From NCBI GenBank assembly GCA_963971285.1, contig OZ020244.1, positions 1,798,001 through 1,862,000 of the forward strand: DNA of 64,000 nucleotides. Reading direction: 5' to 3'. Positions within the stretch are counted from its first letter, which is position 1. Every line of letters begins with the position of its first letter. Below the pieces are notes generated by a model. The model was not told the origin of the DNA. It saw only the letters and a list, made by a program, of their open reading frames with translations, and did not search any database. A program made the position numbers and the translations under genes. The stretch comes from Astropecten irregularis (taxonomy: Eukaryota; Echinodermata; Asteroidea; Paxillosida; Astropectinidae). This document shows, piece after piece, positions 8,030-18,169 of the stretch.

Positions 8030-9935
8030 CATATTCAATATTTGACAACATCAGCAAAAAACAGTAATCTTTACAAAGAACATTAACATAACAAATTTAA
8101 CATTTTATGTGATGGAGGAGTGACCTCAGCCACATACCAGATCTGAGACAATAAACTTGTTTACAACTTCCACCCTTTCTTTTTGAGTCAATTTGCATTG
8201 CTCTCACAACTTGACAGATTTCTCCAGGGAATTAATCTTATCATTCCATGTTTTATTCGCTAACTTTCGGTTGCAACAAAGTAACTCACAATTTTTCCTA
8301 ATGTCTCACCATATCAGTTCAGTGTGCAAACCTTTTTCCACAAATGTCACCTGTGTGGACTCTACAATACGCCCTTCATTGTCACTGTAATAGTCAGTAG
8401 GTAACCAGGAATACTTTAATTGGATAATAAGATTGCAACCCCACGGCTCGAGGAGGAGCCAAAGGACCAGAACCTCTTATTTTAATTCCCCTTTCCCATG
8501 CTCGGGCTTCAGCATAGCTACACGCATGAGTTTCCTGTAAAAGTAAAATATCAACCCCTTTACATGAATCAAAAATTTGGTTGCGTTTAACAGAATTCCT
8601 TAGACCATTAACATTTAAAGTGGAAACACAAATGGTAGCCATGAAAAATGCAATAAAGACAAGACTATAAAATGTGAACGGAGAGAAATAAAAGTCACTC
8701 TTTGCTTATGGCTCGGTTCTTCAGCTGCTTCTTCTTCTTTCTGTTGACTTCGACAAAGTGTTCATCCGACAAGGAGGTGGAGAGGCTCCTCTTGGATGCC
8801 ACACTCTTATTCGAGATGGTGGAGTTATCAGAAAGCTGGCCTCGGTCGATGGTGTCCTGGAGCTTGTCATTCTCGATCATGATTTGGCCCCACTCGGCCA
8901 CATGATCCCCTGGTCGTCGTGCAGGGACCCCGGACGCATTCCTGATGAAGAAATCATCGTCGCTGTCTTCTGATGGGGGGGGGGGGGTGGCGGCAGAGGG
9001 CTTCGGTGTCTTCTGCTTGGGCTGCTTTGGTTCCGCCGCCAAAGCTCCAGAGTAGGACTTGGGGGCGTCCGGTGGGGTAGGGTTGGCCTTGGCCTGTTTG
9101 GGGTCTGTCTTGGTGGTGCGCAGACGGGGGGATGGGCGCAGACCCACTGCCTCATCCCAGAAGCCTGGTGGATTTGGCTCATCTGGTCCGCTGTCGTCAC
9201 TGGTGTCCGAGAGGTTTCTCGGCTTTTTGGCCTTGGTACTCGGACGCTTCTCATCTGCTGGGTTTGGGCGTGCGGCTGTGGCAGAAGAACTGGGGCACTC
9301 ACTTGGGGGGTGGCCGGTACATTTACAAATGTCACACCTTTTGGGGTTGGGAGAGGTTGTGCTGCGGTGTCCACGTCCTACACAGTTGTAGCACACTATC
9401 GAGGTGCAGCTGGCTGCCAGGTGACCAGGCCCGCCGCATCGACGGCACGTCTTCTGTTGGCCCTCATATTGAACATACAACTGGAACAGGCCGACCTTGA
9501 TGTATGATGGGATGGGGGACTTCAGGATCATCCGAAAATGTCTGATACCGTTCTCCCAGTCGGGCGTGCCAGGCCAATGGCCGCGTCGGTGGCCGAGGAC
9601 TTGGCCATATACTGTGTGAGAGCAGTGAACACGGGGCTGTCTGCCAATTTTTGCGGGGCATTGAAAATGTTGACAAACCCACGGACATGTCAGCCTCCGA
9701 TGTTGAAACCTTTCTCTGATTAACCATCAGTTTTGAAACACACATTTCTCCTTGCTAGCTCTGCTCTTCAGCGTTACACACCATTTGGCATCATTGAGGT
9801 GCTGGACGCACTGAACCTCACTCTCCTTTACATGATTTCTTAGTAACCAGAACAAATCATTAGGGTGGGTTATTTCCTCCAGGTGAAGATTCACACTTAG
9901 CTCACGGTTGAGCCTTGAAATGGCCATCTTACAGC
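8030..9935 (-). pseudogene. Antisense LINE copy with ORF1 and fragments of ORF2 (unit 3)
   Basis: Read on the minus strand, ORF1 begins near 9918 (MAISRLNRELSVNLHLEE). It is frameshifted near 9727 and 9530 and then continues at 9531-8695. That part has three knuckles: CRRCGGPGHLAASC, CYNCVGRGHRSTTS (last Cys lost) and CDICKCTGHPPSEC. A Ser/Pro-rich linker and the lysine-rich end follow. ORF2 starts at 8642 (MATICVSTLNVNGL, LLLQETHACSY) but is cut after about 80 residues. A zinc-finger fragment and a piece of the RT thumb (about 8290-8100) follow. Most of the endonuclease and all of the catalytic RT are missing, so this is a non-autonomous relic. Confidence 0.82.
8298..8360 (-). pseudogene. 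C2H2 zinc-finger fragment between ORF2 pieces (unit 3)
   Basis: The minus strand reads VHTGDICGKRFAH, stop, TDMVRH. This matches a C2H2 linker plus finger with the first Cys lost. The related copies at 11475, 18466 and 22213 read RFAYRTDMVRHQ or similar. Confidence 0.5.
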
Positions 9936-9969
9936 CGAAATCCTTAATGACAAAACTTGATGCTAATAT

Positions 9970-10016
9970 TTTAGTAGAAGGGTTTTCAAAAATGTTTTAT
10001 TCTTATAAATAAAACG
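9970..10016 (-). repeat. LINE 3' tail followed by U5 loop I-like 12-mer (unit 3)
   Basis: On the minus strand the LINE terminal hairpin (10015-9994) and TTTTTGAAAACC run into CCTTCTACTAAA (9981-9970), which is 11/12 identical to U5 loop I CCTTTTACTAAA. An ORF1 leader and ORF1 follow at once. It looks like the join of two head-to-tail insertions. Confidence 0.6.
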
Positions 10017-10024
10017 TCACAAAT

Positions 10025-10252
10025 GACAGTGTGAACCCTGTGGTGAATCACCAAGTGACAAAAGCTTCATCACAAATACCACACCTGATGACTGGAGTAA
10101 ATGTGGACCAACCGATGTGTTTTCAATTTACCTCTTCTTGAAAAAGCTTTAGCATAAACATTACAGGTTTCTGGCCAGTGTAGACCATCTGATGATGTCG
10201 TACCATGTCAGTTTTGTAAGCATATCTTTTTCCACAAATGTTATGTTTGATA
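10025..10252 (-). pseudogene. C2H2 zinc-finger gene fragment, about three fingers (unit 3)
   Basis: The minus strand reads ICGKRYAYKTDMVRHHQMV, a TGQKP linker, then a finger that is frameshifted here but intact in unit 4 (CNVCAKAFSRRGKLKTH). A third, damaged finger follows (CGICDEAFVTW .. HHRVHT). Fingers and linker are typical of C2H2 transcription factors. Shifts and stops show it is dead. Confidence 0.65.
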
Positions 10253-10255
10253 TCC

Positions 10256-10610
10256 TTTTATTCTGGTAATGTGGTTGTTGATTTTGTAAGCTACTGTGTG
10301 ATTTTTACTGTCTCTGCTTCTACTTCTAGGGTTGTCGGGTACGTACAATAGGTAGGGTTAGAGGCGTCTGTCTCCCGAAAAGGTCAAGACATTACCGATG
10401 TTGGCAGGGGTAGCTAAGCTTCCCCCTGTTGACTGGACAGACGTATCCCCATACTATGGTTTGGGCATTGACCCGGCAACCTGTCTTTATCTTAAACTGT
10501 CTCTCACACATGGTGTCTTTTCTCTCTCTTTTCAAATAGGAGTTCTTTCTTAACGTTTTGCCATTTGAATTGTAATACACTTTTGATCATTTTATTCAAA
10601 TCCGGTAGGA
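10256..10610. repeat. Conserved distal upstream block of U5 unit 4
   Basis: Same block as 7076-7430, including GGCGTCTGTCTCCCGAAAAG. Confidence 0.5.
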
Positions 10611-10874
10611 TTATGCAAATGAGGTGAGGTCAGTTTGATGCATATTCATCAGCAAGAAATAGCTGAATGCAACCATTTTAACCACAATTTCTTCTTTGTT
10701 TTAAACTATGGTACTGTATGCCTGACAACTAATGGTACAAAAATATTCACAAACAGACTTTTCAATAAATGTTGCTAAATTAGAATGTTTTTAAAATAAA
10801 ATGTCAACTGTTCACCTGGTAACTGTGAGTACAATGTACATGTGATACACTGGGCTACATTTTGCATTTTACTC
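10611..10874 (+). promoter_or_regulatory. U5 copy 4 promoter (DSE octamer -262, PSE)
   Basis: The octamer is at 10613-10620. TTCACCTGGTAACTGTGAGT is at 10811-10830, and spacing to U5 equals that of copy 3. Confidence 0.75.
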
Positions 10875-10996
10875 ATCACTCTGGTTTCTTTGCATTCGTA
10901 TAAATCTTTCGCCTTTTACTAAAGATTTCCGTGCAGAGGAGCAGCTTAATGAGTCTATAGACTAATTTTTTGCTGCCCAGTTGAAAAACTGGGCTA
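10875..10996 (+). ncRNA. RNU5: U5 spliceosomal snRNA, copy 4
   Basis: The copy is complete. It shows ACTCTGGTTTCTTTGCA, loop I CGCCTTTTACT with its flanking 8-bp stem, TGCAGAGGAGCAG, AGTCTATAGACT, Sm site AATTTTTTG and hairpin GCCCAGTT-GAAA-AACTGGGC. It is nearly identical to copy 3, including the G-U variant in stem I. The 3'-box-like AAACCCAAAGATAGA follows. Confidence 0.97.
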
Positions 10997-11057
10997 ATCA
11001 ATCAAACCCAAAGATAGAATCACAAAATGACAATACATACATGCACATCATCAAATA

Positions 11058-11130
11058 AGTTTGGATAATTGAATGCCATACCAGTGGTATGGTATTCCAG
11101 GGGTTGCAGGTTCATATCCTGCTCCTGTCA
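11058..11130 (+). repeat. tRNA-like SINE relic downstream of U5 copy 4
   Basis: It has the same T-arm-like stem (GCAGG-TTCATAT-CCTGC) and upstream palindrome as unit 3. Confidence 0.55.
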
Positions 11131-11474
11131 ATTTTTCTATGTTTCAGTTTCAATGACATAAAATTGATCTACATGTAGATGGAATGAAAAAGAAAGCACA
11201 GTAGTTCAGTACATATTCAATGTTTGACAACATCAGCAGAAAACAGTCATCTTTACAAAGAACATTGACATAACAAATTTAACATTTTATGTGGTGGGGT
11301 GACCTTAGCCACATACCAGATCTGAGACAATGAACTCGTTTACAACTTCCACCCTTCCTTATTAGTCGATTTGCATTGCTCTCACAACTTGACAGATTTC
11401 TCCAGGGAATTAATCTTATCATTCCATGTTTTATTCGCTAACTTTCGGTTGCAACAAAGTAACCCACAATTTTT

Positions 11475-11538
11475 CCTGATGTCTCACCATATCAGTTTGG
11501 TATGCAAACCTTTTTCCACAAATGTCACCTGTGTGGAC
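11475..11538 (-). pseudogene. C2H2 zinc-finger fragment between ORF2 pieces (unit 4)
   Basis: The minus strand reads VHTGDICGKRFAYQTDMVRH without a stop. The first Cys of the finger is missing. Confidence 0.5.
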
Positions 11539-12148
11539 TCTACAATACGCCCTTCATTGTCACTGTAATAGTCAGTAGGTAACCAGGAATACTTATTGGA
11601 TAATAAGATTGCAACCCCACGGCTCGAGGAGGAGCCAAAGGACCAGAACCTCTTATTTTAATTCCCCTTTCCCATGCTCGGGCTTCACCATAGCTACACG
11701 CATGAGTTTCCTGTAAAAGTAAAATATCAACCCCTTTACATGAATCAAAAACTTGGTTGCGTTTAACAGAATTCCTTAGACCATTAACATTTCAAGTGGA
11801 AACACAAATGGTAGCCATGAAAACTGCAATAAAGACAAACTTATAAAATGTGAACGGAGATAAATAAAAGTCACTCTTTGCTTATGGCTCGGTTCTTCAG
11901 CTGCTTCTTCTTCTTTCTGTTGACTTCGACAAAGTGTTCTTCCGACAGGGAGGTGGAGAGGCTCCTCTTGGATGCCACACTCTGATTCGAGATGGTGGAG
12001 TCATCAGAAAGCTGGCCTCTGTCGATGGTTTCCTGGAGCTTGTCATTCTCGATCATTATTTGGCCCCACTCGGCCGCATGATCCCCTGGTCGTCGTGCAG
12101 GGACCCCCGACACATTCCTGATGAAGAAATCATCGTCGCTGTCTTCTG

Positions 12149-12358
12149 ATGGGGGGCAGTGGCGTCACCAAGGGGGGGCCAGGGGGGGCACGTGCCCCCC
12201 CTGGAAAACCTCGTGCCCCCCCGCGTGCCCCCCCATTTGAGATTTGGGTTGGTGAAAAAAATATAATATATATTGTAGCGGTGCCCCCCCCAACAATTGC
12301 TAGTGCCCCCCTTGTGCCCCCCCAGACTCAAAAGTCTGGTGACGCCACTGATGGGGGG
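12149..12358. mobile_element. Non-autonomous hAT MITE with 8-bp target duplication
   Basis: The element spans 12157-12350 (194 bp). Its perfect 14-bp terminal inverted repeats (CAGTGGCGTCACCA) are flanked by ATGGGGGG on both sides (12149-12156 and 12351-12358). An 8-bp duplication and CAGTGGCG ends are hallmarks of hAT transposons. The interior is G/C-tract rich and non-coding. Units 3 and 6 have an uninterrupted site. Confidence 0.92.
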
Positions 12359-13333
12359 GTGGCGGCAGAGGGCTTCGGTGTCTTCTGCTTGGGCTGCTTT
12401 GGTTCCGCCGCCAAAGCTCCAGAGTAGGACTTGGGGGCGTCCGGTGGGGTAGGGTTGGCCTTGGCCTGTTTGGGGTCTGTCTTGGTGGTGCGCGGACGGG
12501 GGGATGGGTGCAGACCCACCGTCTCATCCCAGAAGCCTGGTGGATTTGGCTCATCTGGTCCGCTGTCGTCACTGGTGTCCGAGAGGTTTCTCGGCTTTTT
12601 GGCCTTGGTACTCGGACGCTTCTCATCTGCTGGGTTTGGGCGTGCGGCTGTGGCAGAAGAACTGGGGCACTCACTTGGGGGGTGGCCGGTACATTTACAA
12701 ATGTCACACCTTTTGGGGCTGGGAGAGGTTGTGCTGCGGTGTCCACGTCCTACACAGTTGTAGCACACTATCGAGGTGCAGCTGGCTGCCAGGTGACCAG
12801 GCCTGCCGCATCGACGGCACGTCTTCTGTTGGCCCTCATATTGAACATACAACTGGAACGGGCCGACCTTGATGTATGATGGGATGGGGGATCATCCGAA
12901 AATGTCTGATACCGTTCTCCCAGTCGGGCGTGCCAGGCCAATGGCCGCGTCGGTGGCCGAGGACTTGGCCATATACTGTGTGAGAGCAGTGAACACGGGG
13001 CTGTCTGCCAATTTTTGCGGGGCATTGAAAATGTTGACAAACCCACGGACATGTCAGCCTCCAATGTTGAAACCTTTCTCTGATTAACCATCAGTTTTGA
13101 AACACACATTTCTCCTTGCTAGCTCTGCTCTTCAGCGTTACACACCATTTGGCATCATTGAGGTGCTGGACGCACTGAACCTCACTCTTCTTTACATGAT
13201 TTCTTAGTAACCAGAACAAATCATTAGGGTGGGTTTTTTCCTCCAGGTGAAGATTCACACTTGGCTCACGGTTCAGCCTTGAAAAGGTCATCTCACAGCC
13301 GAAATCCTTCATGACAAAACTTGATTCTAATAT

Positions 13334-13380
13334 TTTAGTAGAAGGGGTTTTCAAAAATGTTTTATTCTTATAAATAAAAC
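13334..13380 (-). repeat. LINE 3' tail followed by U5 loop I-like 12-mer (unit 4)
   Basis: The hairpin and GAAAACC are followed by CCTTCTACTAAA (13345-13334 on the minus strand), then the ORF1 leader, as in units 3 and 6. Confidence 0.6.
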
Positions 13381-13384
13381 GTCA

Positions 13385-13613
13385 CAAATGACAGTGTTAA
13401 CCCTGTGGTGAATCACCAAGTGACAAAAGCTTCATCACAAATACCACACCTGATGACTGGAGTAGATGTGGACCAATCGATGTGTTTTCAATTTACCTCT
13501 TCTTGAAAAAGCTTTAGCACAAACATTACAGGTTTCTGGCCAGTGAAGACCATCTGATGATGTCGTACCATGTCAGTTCTGTAAGCATATCTTTTTCCAC
13601 AAATGTTATGTTT
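13385..13613 (-). pseudogene. C2H2 zinc-finger gene fragment (unit 4)
   Basis: This is the best-kept copy. A damaged finger ends in TGQKP. Then comes a perfect C2H2 finger, CNVCAKAFSRRGKLKTH-RLVH (C-x2-C-x12-H-x3-H), then a frameshifted third finger (CGICDEAFVTW). Confidence 0.7.
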
Positions 13614-13617
13614 GATA

Positions 13618-13966
13618 TCCTTTTATTCTGGTAATGTGGTTGTTGATTTTGTAAGCTACTGTGTGATTTTTACTGTCTCTGCTTCTACTTCTAGGGTTGT
13701 CGGGTACGTAGGTAGGGTTAGAGGTGTCTGTCTCCCGAAAAGGTCAAGACATTACCGATGTTGGCAGGGGTAGCTGAGCTTCCCCCTGTTGACGGGACAG
13801 ACGTATCCCCATACTGCAGTTTGGGCACTGACCTGGCAACCTGTCTTTATCTTAAACTGTCTCTCACATATTGTGTCTTTTCTCTCTCTTTTCAAATAGA
13901 ATTTTGTCCTTATAGCCATTTGAATTGTAATATACTTTTGATCATTTTATTCAAATCCAGTAGGAT
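13618..13966. repeat. Conserved distal upstream block of U5 unit 5
   Basis: Same block as 7076-7430. Confidence 0.5.
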
Positions 13967-14230
13967 TATGCAAATGAGGTGAGGTCAGTTTGATGCATAT
14001 TCATCAGCACGAAATAGCTGAATGCAACCATTTTAACCACAATTTCTTCTTTGTTTTAAACCATGGTACTGAATTTGTGAAAACTGATGTTAGCAAAGTG
14101 TACACAAAAACCCTGTTCAATAAATGTTGCTAATTTAGAATGTTTTTAAGATAAAATGTGAAACTGCAAACCCAGCAACTGTGGGTACAATGTACATCTG
14201 ATACACTGGGCTACATTTTGCATTTCACTC
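13967..14230 (+). promoter_or_regulatory. U5 copy 5 promoter (DSE octamer -263, diverged PSE)
   Basis: The octamer is at 13968-13975. The PSE-like block is changed here to CCCAGCAACTGTGGGTACAA, losing TCACC. This may weaken the promoter. Confidence 0.65.
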
Positions 14231-14352
14231 ATCACTCTGGTTTCTCTGCATTCGCATAAATCTTTCGCCTTTTACTAAAGATTTCCGTGCAAAGGAACAG
14301 CTTAATGAGTCTATTGACTAATTTTTTCCTGCTCAGTTGAAAAACTGGGCTA
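14231..14352 (+). ncRNA. RNU5: U5 spliceosomal snRNA, copy 5 (variant, possibly decaying)
   Basis: Loop I and its stem are intact, but there are changes elsewhere. The 3' strand reads TGCAAAGGAAC, which puts a C-A mismatch opposite TTTCTCTGCA. The palindrome is broken (CTATTGACT), the Sm site is followed by CC instead of G (AATTTTTTCC), and the terminal hairpin has CTCAGTT on its 5' side. The 3'-box-like element is AAATCAAAAGATAGA. With the altered PSE this is the most likely copy to be weak or silent, though it may be a true variant U5. Confidence 0.92.
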
Positions 14353-14419
14353 ATAATCAAATCAAAAGATAGAATCACTCAAAATCCCATATTGATACAT
14401 ACATGCACATCTTCAAACA

Positions 14420-14493
14420 ATTTTGGAAAACTCAATGCCCTACCCAGTGGTATGTTATTCCAGGGGTTGTAGGTTCAAATCCTGCTCCTGTCA
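14420..14493 (+). repeat. tRNA-like SINE relic downstream of U5 copy 5
   Basis: It contains GTAGG-TTCAAAT-CCTGC and CTCCTGTCAATTTTTC. The upstream palindrome is degraded. Confidence 0.5.
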
Positions 14494-14559
14494 ATTTTTC
14501 CATGTTCAGTTTCAATGACATAAAATTAATCTACATGTAGATGGAATGGAAATTAAAAC

Positions 14560-16185
14560 ACAGAAACTCAGTACATATTCAATGTTTGACAACATCAGCA
14601 GAAAACAGTTATCTTTACAAAGAATATTTACATAACAAATTTACATTTTACTTGGTGGAGGAGTGACCTCAGCCACATACCACATCTGAGACAATAAACT
14701 CGTTTACAACTTCCACCCTTCCTTTTTCAGTCAATTTGCATTGCTCCCACAACTTGACATATTTCTCCAGGGCATTAATCTTATCATTCCATGTTTTGTT
14801 CGCTAACTTTCGGTTGCAACAAAGTGACCCACAATTTTTGCAATCTTAGCAGTCTTGGAAGAGAAGCTAATGATATTTTTCTTACATTGAGTTTTCCTCT
14901 GTCCCACTAGTGCAACACATTATTTAAAAAGGTCTTGTTTCTTCCAGTTACCGGTACACCATTCAGAAGTGTCAATCTTCCGCAAAAAGTCTTGACTTTA
15001 TAGGATGTCCACATTACAACGCCAAACCTCTTGGCCGGAATTTTTGATACCACTAGTTATGTGAGCAGAAACCACATCATGGTTGGACAGGGGAAAAGAC
15101 TCAGCGGAATTCTTGGAGCTGCTTGAAAGCTCGGGAGTTATGTAAATTCTGTCGAGGTTAGTGGCTTGTGTCTTGGCTTTTTATGCCAAGTAAAGCGTCT
15201 TTCTTGGGGGGTTGTATGTGTGCCAGCAGTTGATTAGACCAAAATCACTAAGGCTTTTATGCAATTAAGACCCACTGTCTCATCCCAGAAGCCTGGTGGT
15301 TTGAGCTTGTCTGGTCCACTGTCATCACTGGTGTCCAAGAGGTTCTGTGGTCTGGGCTTTTTGGCCTTGGTGCTCGGATGCTTGTCTTCTGATGGGTTTG
15401 GTTGTGCAGCTGTTTTGGCGGAGGAACTGGGGCACTCACCCAGGGGGTGGCTGATGCATTTACAGATGTCACACCTTTTGGGGTTGGGACAGGATATGCT
15501 GCTGTGTCCACGTCCTCCACAGTTGTAGCAAACCACCGAGGTGCAGCTGGCTGCCAGGTGGTCAAGCCCGCCACCGCGGTGGCACATCTTCTGTTAATAG
15601 TGTTTGCCCTCATACTGGACATATACGGTAACTGGAACGGGCCGAACCTTGATGTACGATGGGATGGGGGACTTCACGATCATCTGAAAATGTCTGATGC
15701 CATTCTCCCAGCCTTGCCAGCCTGGCCAATGGCCGCGTCGGTGGCCAAGGACTTGGCCATACTGCGTAAGAGCGGTGAACATGGGGCTGTCTGCCAATCC
15801 ATACTAGGCGTTGAAGGTGTTGACAAAAGCCACGGACGTGTCAGCCTCAATGTCGAAACCTTTCTCTGATTAACCATCAGCTTTGAAACACACAGTTTCT
15901 CCTTGGCAGCTGTGCTCTTCAAGATTATACACCATTTGGCATCATTGAGGTGCTGGACACACTGGACATCACTCTCCTTTACATGATTTCTTAGTAACCC
16001 GAACAAATCCTTAGGGTGGGTTTTTCCTCCAGGTGAAGATTCACACTAAGCTCACGATTGAGCCTCGAAAAGGCCATTCTTATAAATAAAATTGACATTT
16101 TCAATACGAGCACAAGTCATCTGTTTATACAATGAAATAACACAACAATGTATTCTTTTTATACAGAGCAAAAATGAATCAAAGA
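14560..16185 (-). pseudogene. Antisense LINE fragments: 3' UTR, ORF1, endonuclease piece, RT thumb piece (unit 5)
   Basis: On the minus strand, 16185-16078 matches the LINE 3' UTR (bases 3798-3885 of the intact element). It joins directly to the ORF1 start (about 16075, AFSRLNRELSVNLHLEE). ORF1 reaches the knuckles (CYNCGGRGHSSISC, CDICKCISHPLGEC) and stops near 15270. There it joins the middle of the ORF2 endonuclease (15250-14990), followed by unassigned sequence and the RT-thumb piece (about 14830-14650). Its deletion points differ from those of units 3, 4 and 6. Confidence 0.75.
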
Positions 16186-16189
16186 AAAG

Positions 16190-16620
16190 AAAGCACAGTA
16201 ACTCAGTAGATATTCAATGTTTGACAACATCAGCAGAAAACAGTCATCTTTACAAAGAACATTTACATAACAAATTTACATTTTACTTGGTGGAGGAGTG
16301 ACCTCAGCCACATACCAGATCTGAGACAATAAACTCGTTTACAACTTCCACCCTTCCTTTTTGAGTAAATTTGCATTGCTCCCACAACTTGACAGATTTC
16401 TTCCGGGGCATTAAACTTATCATTCCATGTTATGTTCACTAACCCTCCTTTGTCAAAGAAGTGACCCATATGGCAAATAGCATCTTCTATCTCATTTATG
16501 GTGACGACTGGTTATCTTCATGGGATAATGACTTATCAATTTTGTTCAAGAGAAACTTGGTTTGTTTAACCAGGACGGCAGTGTACAGATCCTTATGTAC
16601 TGACGGCAGGCCAAAGACAT
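16190..16620 (-). pseudogene. Further antisense ORF2 fragments
   Basis: 16262-16450 matches the RT-thumb region (TWNDKFNAPEEICQ). 16500-16610 matches the segment around bases 1545-1660 of the intact ORF2 (KDLYTAVLVKQTKFLLNKID on the minus strand). These are separate deletion products. Confidence 0.6.
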
Positions 16621-16985
16621 TTCTTAAGGGTCTATGACAGCCACCTTGTCGGAACTAGCCAGCCCAGTGTCCGCCTTGAGCCTCTCCACATAGGTCAGTT
16701 TTGACCTACCCCTACTGGTCTTTCCATCCCTCATGTTGGAATTCAATATCTTCCTCAGCTTGTGCCAAGCCACCCAAGCCTTGGATTTCTGCACTTGGAT
16801 GTCTCTCTTTGAGTCATGAATCCACGACCCAATATATTAGAATATTTGGAGAGTGTTTCACACCAGCGTGGGGGTGTATGGTGCTCTTTGAAGCTGCTTT
16901 TGTCTGAGAATTCTTTGGTACAAATACTACGGGCTAATGTTGTGGATTGGTTGTGAAGTCTCTGGCGACGTTATGAAAATGATCC
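16621..16985. other. Unassigned insertion in unit 5 spacer
   Basis: This stretch is absent from the other units. No clear coding frame, inverted termini or RNA gene was recognised. Confidence 0.35.
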
Positions 16986-17240
16986 GTCACAAATAACAGT
17001 ATGAACCCTGTGGTGAATCACCAAGTGACAAAAGCTTCATCACAAATACCACACCTGATGACTGGAGTAAATGTGGACCAACCGATGTGTTTTCAATTTA
17101 CCTCTTCTTGAAAAGGCTTTAGCACAAACATTAGGCCTACAGGTTTCTGGCCAGTTTAGACCATCTGATGATGTCGTACCATGTCAGTTCTGTGCGCATA
17201 TCTTTTTCCACAAATGTCACCTATGTTGACTCGACAATGT
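16986..17240 (-). pseudogene. C2H2 zinc-finger gene fragment (unit 5)
   Basis: The minus strand reads GDICGKRYAHRTDMVRHHQMV, stop, TGQKP, with a small insertion (AGGCCT) before the second finger. The same three-finger remnant as in units 3, 4 and 6. Confidence 0.6.
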
Positions 17241-17242
17241 TA

Positions 17243-17600
17243 TGTTTGATATCCTTTTATTCTGGTAATTTGGTTGTTAATTTTGTAAGCTACTGTGTGA
17301 TTTTTACTGTCTCTGCTTCTACTTCTATGGTTGCCGGGTACGTAGGTAGGGTTAGAGGCGTCTGTCTCCTGTAAAGGTCAAGACATTACCGATGTTGTCA
17401 GGGGTAGCTGAGCTTCCACCTGTTGACGGGACAGACATATCCCCATACTGCACTTTGGGCACTGACCCGGCAACCTGTCTTTAAACTGTCTCTCACACAT
17501 TGTGTATTTTCTCTCTCTTTTCAAATAGAAGTTGTTTCTAATAGCCATTTGAATTGTAAATCTAATACACTTTTGACCATTTTATTCAAATCCGGTAGGA
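17243..17600. repeat. Conserved distal upstream block of U5 unit 6
   Basis: Same block as 7076-7430. Confidence 0.5.
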
Positions 17601-17864
17601 TTATGCAAATGAGGTGAGGTCAGTTTGATGCATATTCATCAACAAGAAGTAGCTGACAGCAACTTTTTTAACTACAATTTCTTCTTTGTTTTAAGCTATG
17701 GTACTGCATGTGTGAAAACTGTTGTTAGAAAATAATGCATAAACAGATTTGTCAATAAATGTTGCTAATTTAGAATGTTTTTAAGATAAAATGTCAAACT
17801 GCAAACTGGTAACTATGGGTACAATGTACATCTGATACACTAGGCTACATTTTGCATTTTATTC
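17601..17864 (+). promoter_or_regulatory. U5 copy 6 promoter (DSE octamer -262, PSE-like)
   Basis: The octamer is at 17603-17610. The PSE-like ACTGGTAACTATGGGTACAA is at 17805-17824. Confidence 0.7.
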
Positions 17865-17986
17865 ATTACTCTGGTTTCTCTACATTCGTATAAATCTTTC
17901 GCCTTTTACTAAAGATTTCCGTGTAGAGGAACAGCTTAATGAGTCTATAGACTAATTTTTTGCTGCCCAGTTGAAAAACTGGGCTA
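17865..17986 (+). ncRNA. RNU5: U5 spliceosomal snRNA, copy 6
   Basis: The copy is complete. It has ACTCTGGTTTCTCTACA pairing with TGTAGAGGAAC: the A is matched by a T on the opposite strand, a compensatory change relative to GCA/TGC in other copies. Loop I, palindrome, Sm site AATTTTTTG and hairpin GCCCAGTT-GAAA-AACTGGGC are intact. The 3'-box-like AAATTCAAAGATAGA follows. Confidence 0.97.
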
Positions 17987-18047
17987 ATAATCAAATTCAA
18001 AGATAGAATCACACAAAATCCCAATACATACATGCACATCATCAAAT

Positions 18048-18122
18048 AAGTTTGGATAATTGAATGCCAAATCAGGGGCATCGTATTCTAGGGGTTGCAG
18101 GTTCAAATCCTGCTCCTGTCAA
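18048..18122 (+). repeat. tRNA-like SINE relic downstream of U5 copy 6
   Basis: The T-arm-like GCAGG-TTCAAAT-CCTGC and CTCCTGTCAATTTTTC are kept. The upstream palindrome is lost. Confidence 0.5.
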
Positions 18123-18169
18123 TTTTTCTATGTTTAGTTTCAATGACATGAAATTAATCTACATGTAGA

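Larger units (their letters stand above)
11190..13280 (-). pseudogene. Antisense LINE copy with ORF1 and ORF2 fragments, interrupted by a hAT MITE (unit 4)
   Basis: Its layout matches the unit 3 copy. ORF1 runs from about 13275 (FSRLNREPSVNLHLEE) with frameshifts. Knuckles (CRRCGRPGHLAASC, CYNCVGRGHRSTTS, CDICKCTGHPPSEC) are at about 12830-12660. The ORF1 C-terminus is at 12113-11871. The ORF2 endonuclease start lies at 11815-11590, then the zinc-finger fragment and an RT-thumb piece. A 194-bp hAT element splits ORF1 between 12157 and 12350. The shared breakpoints show that units 3 and 4 arose by duplication of one rearranged unit. Confidence 0.82.
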
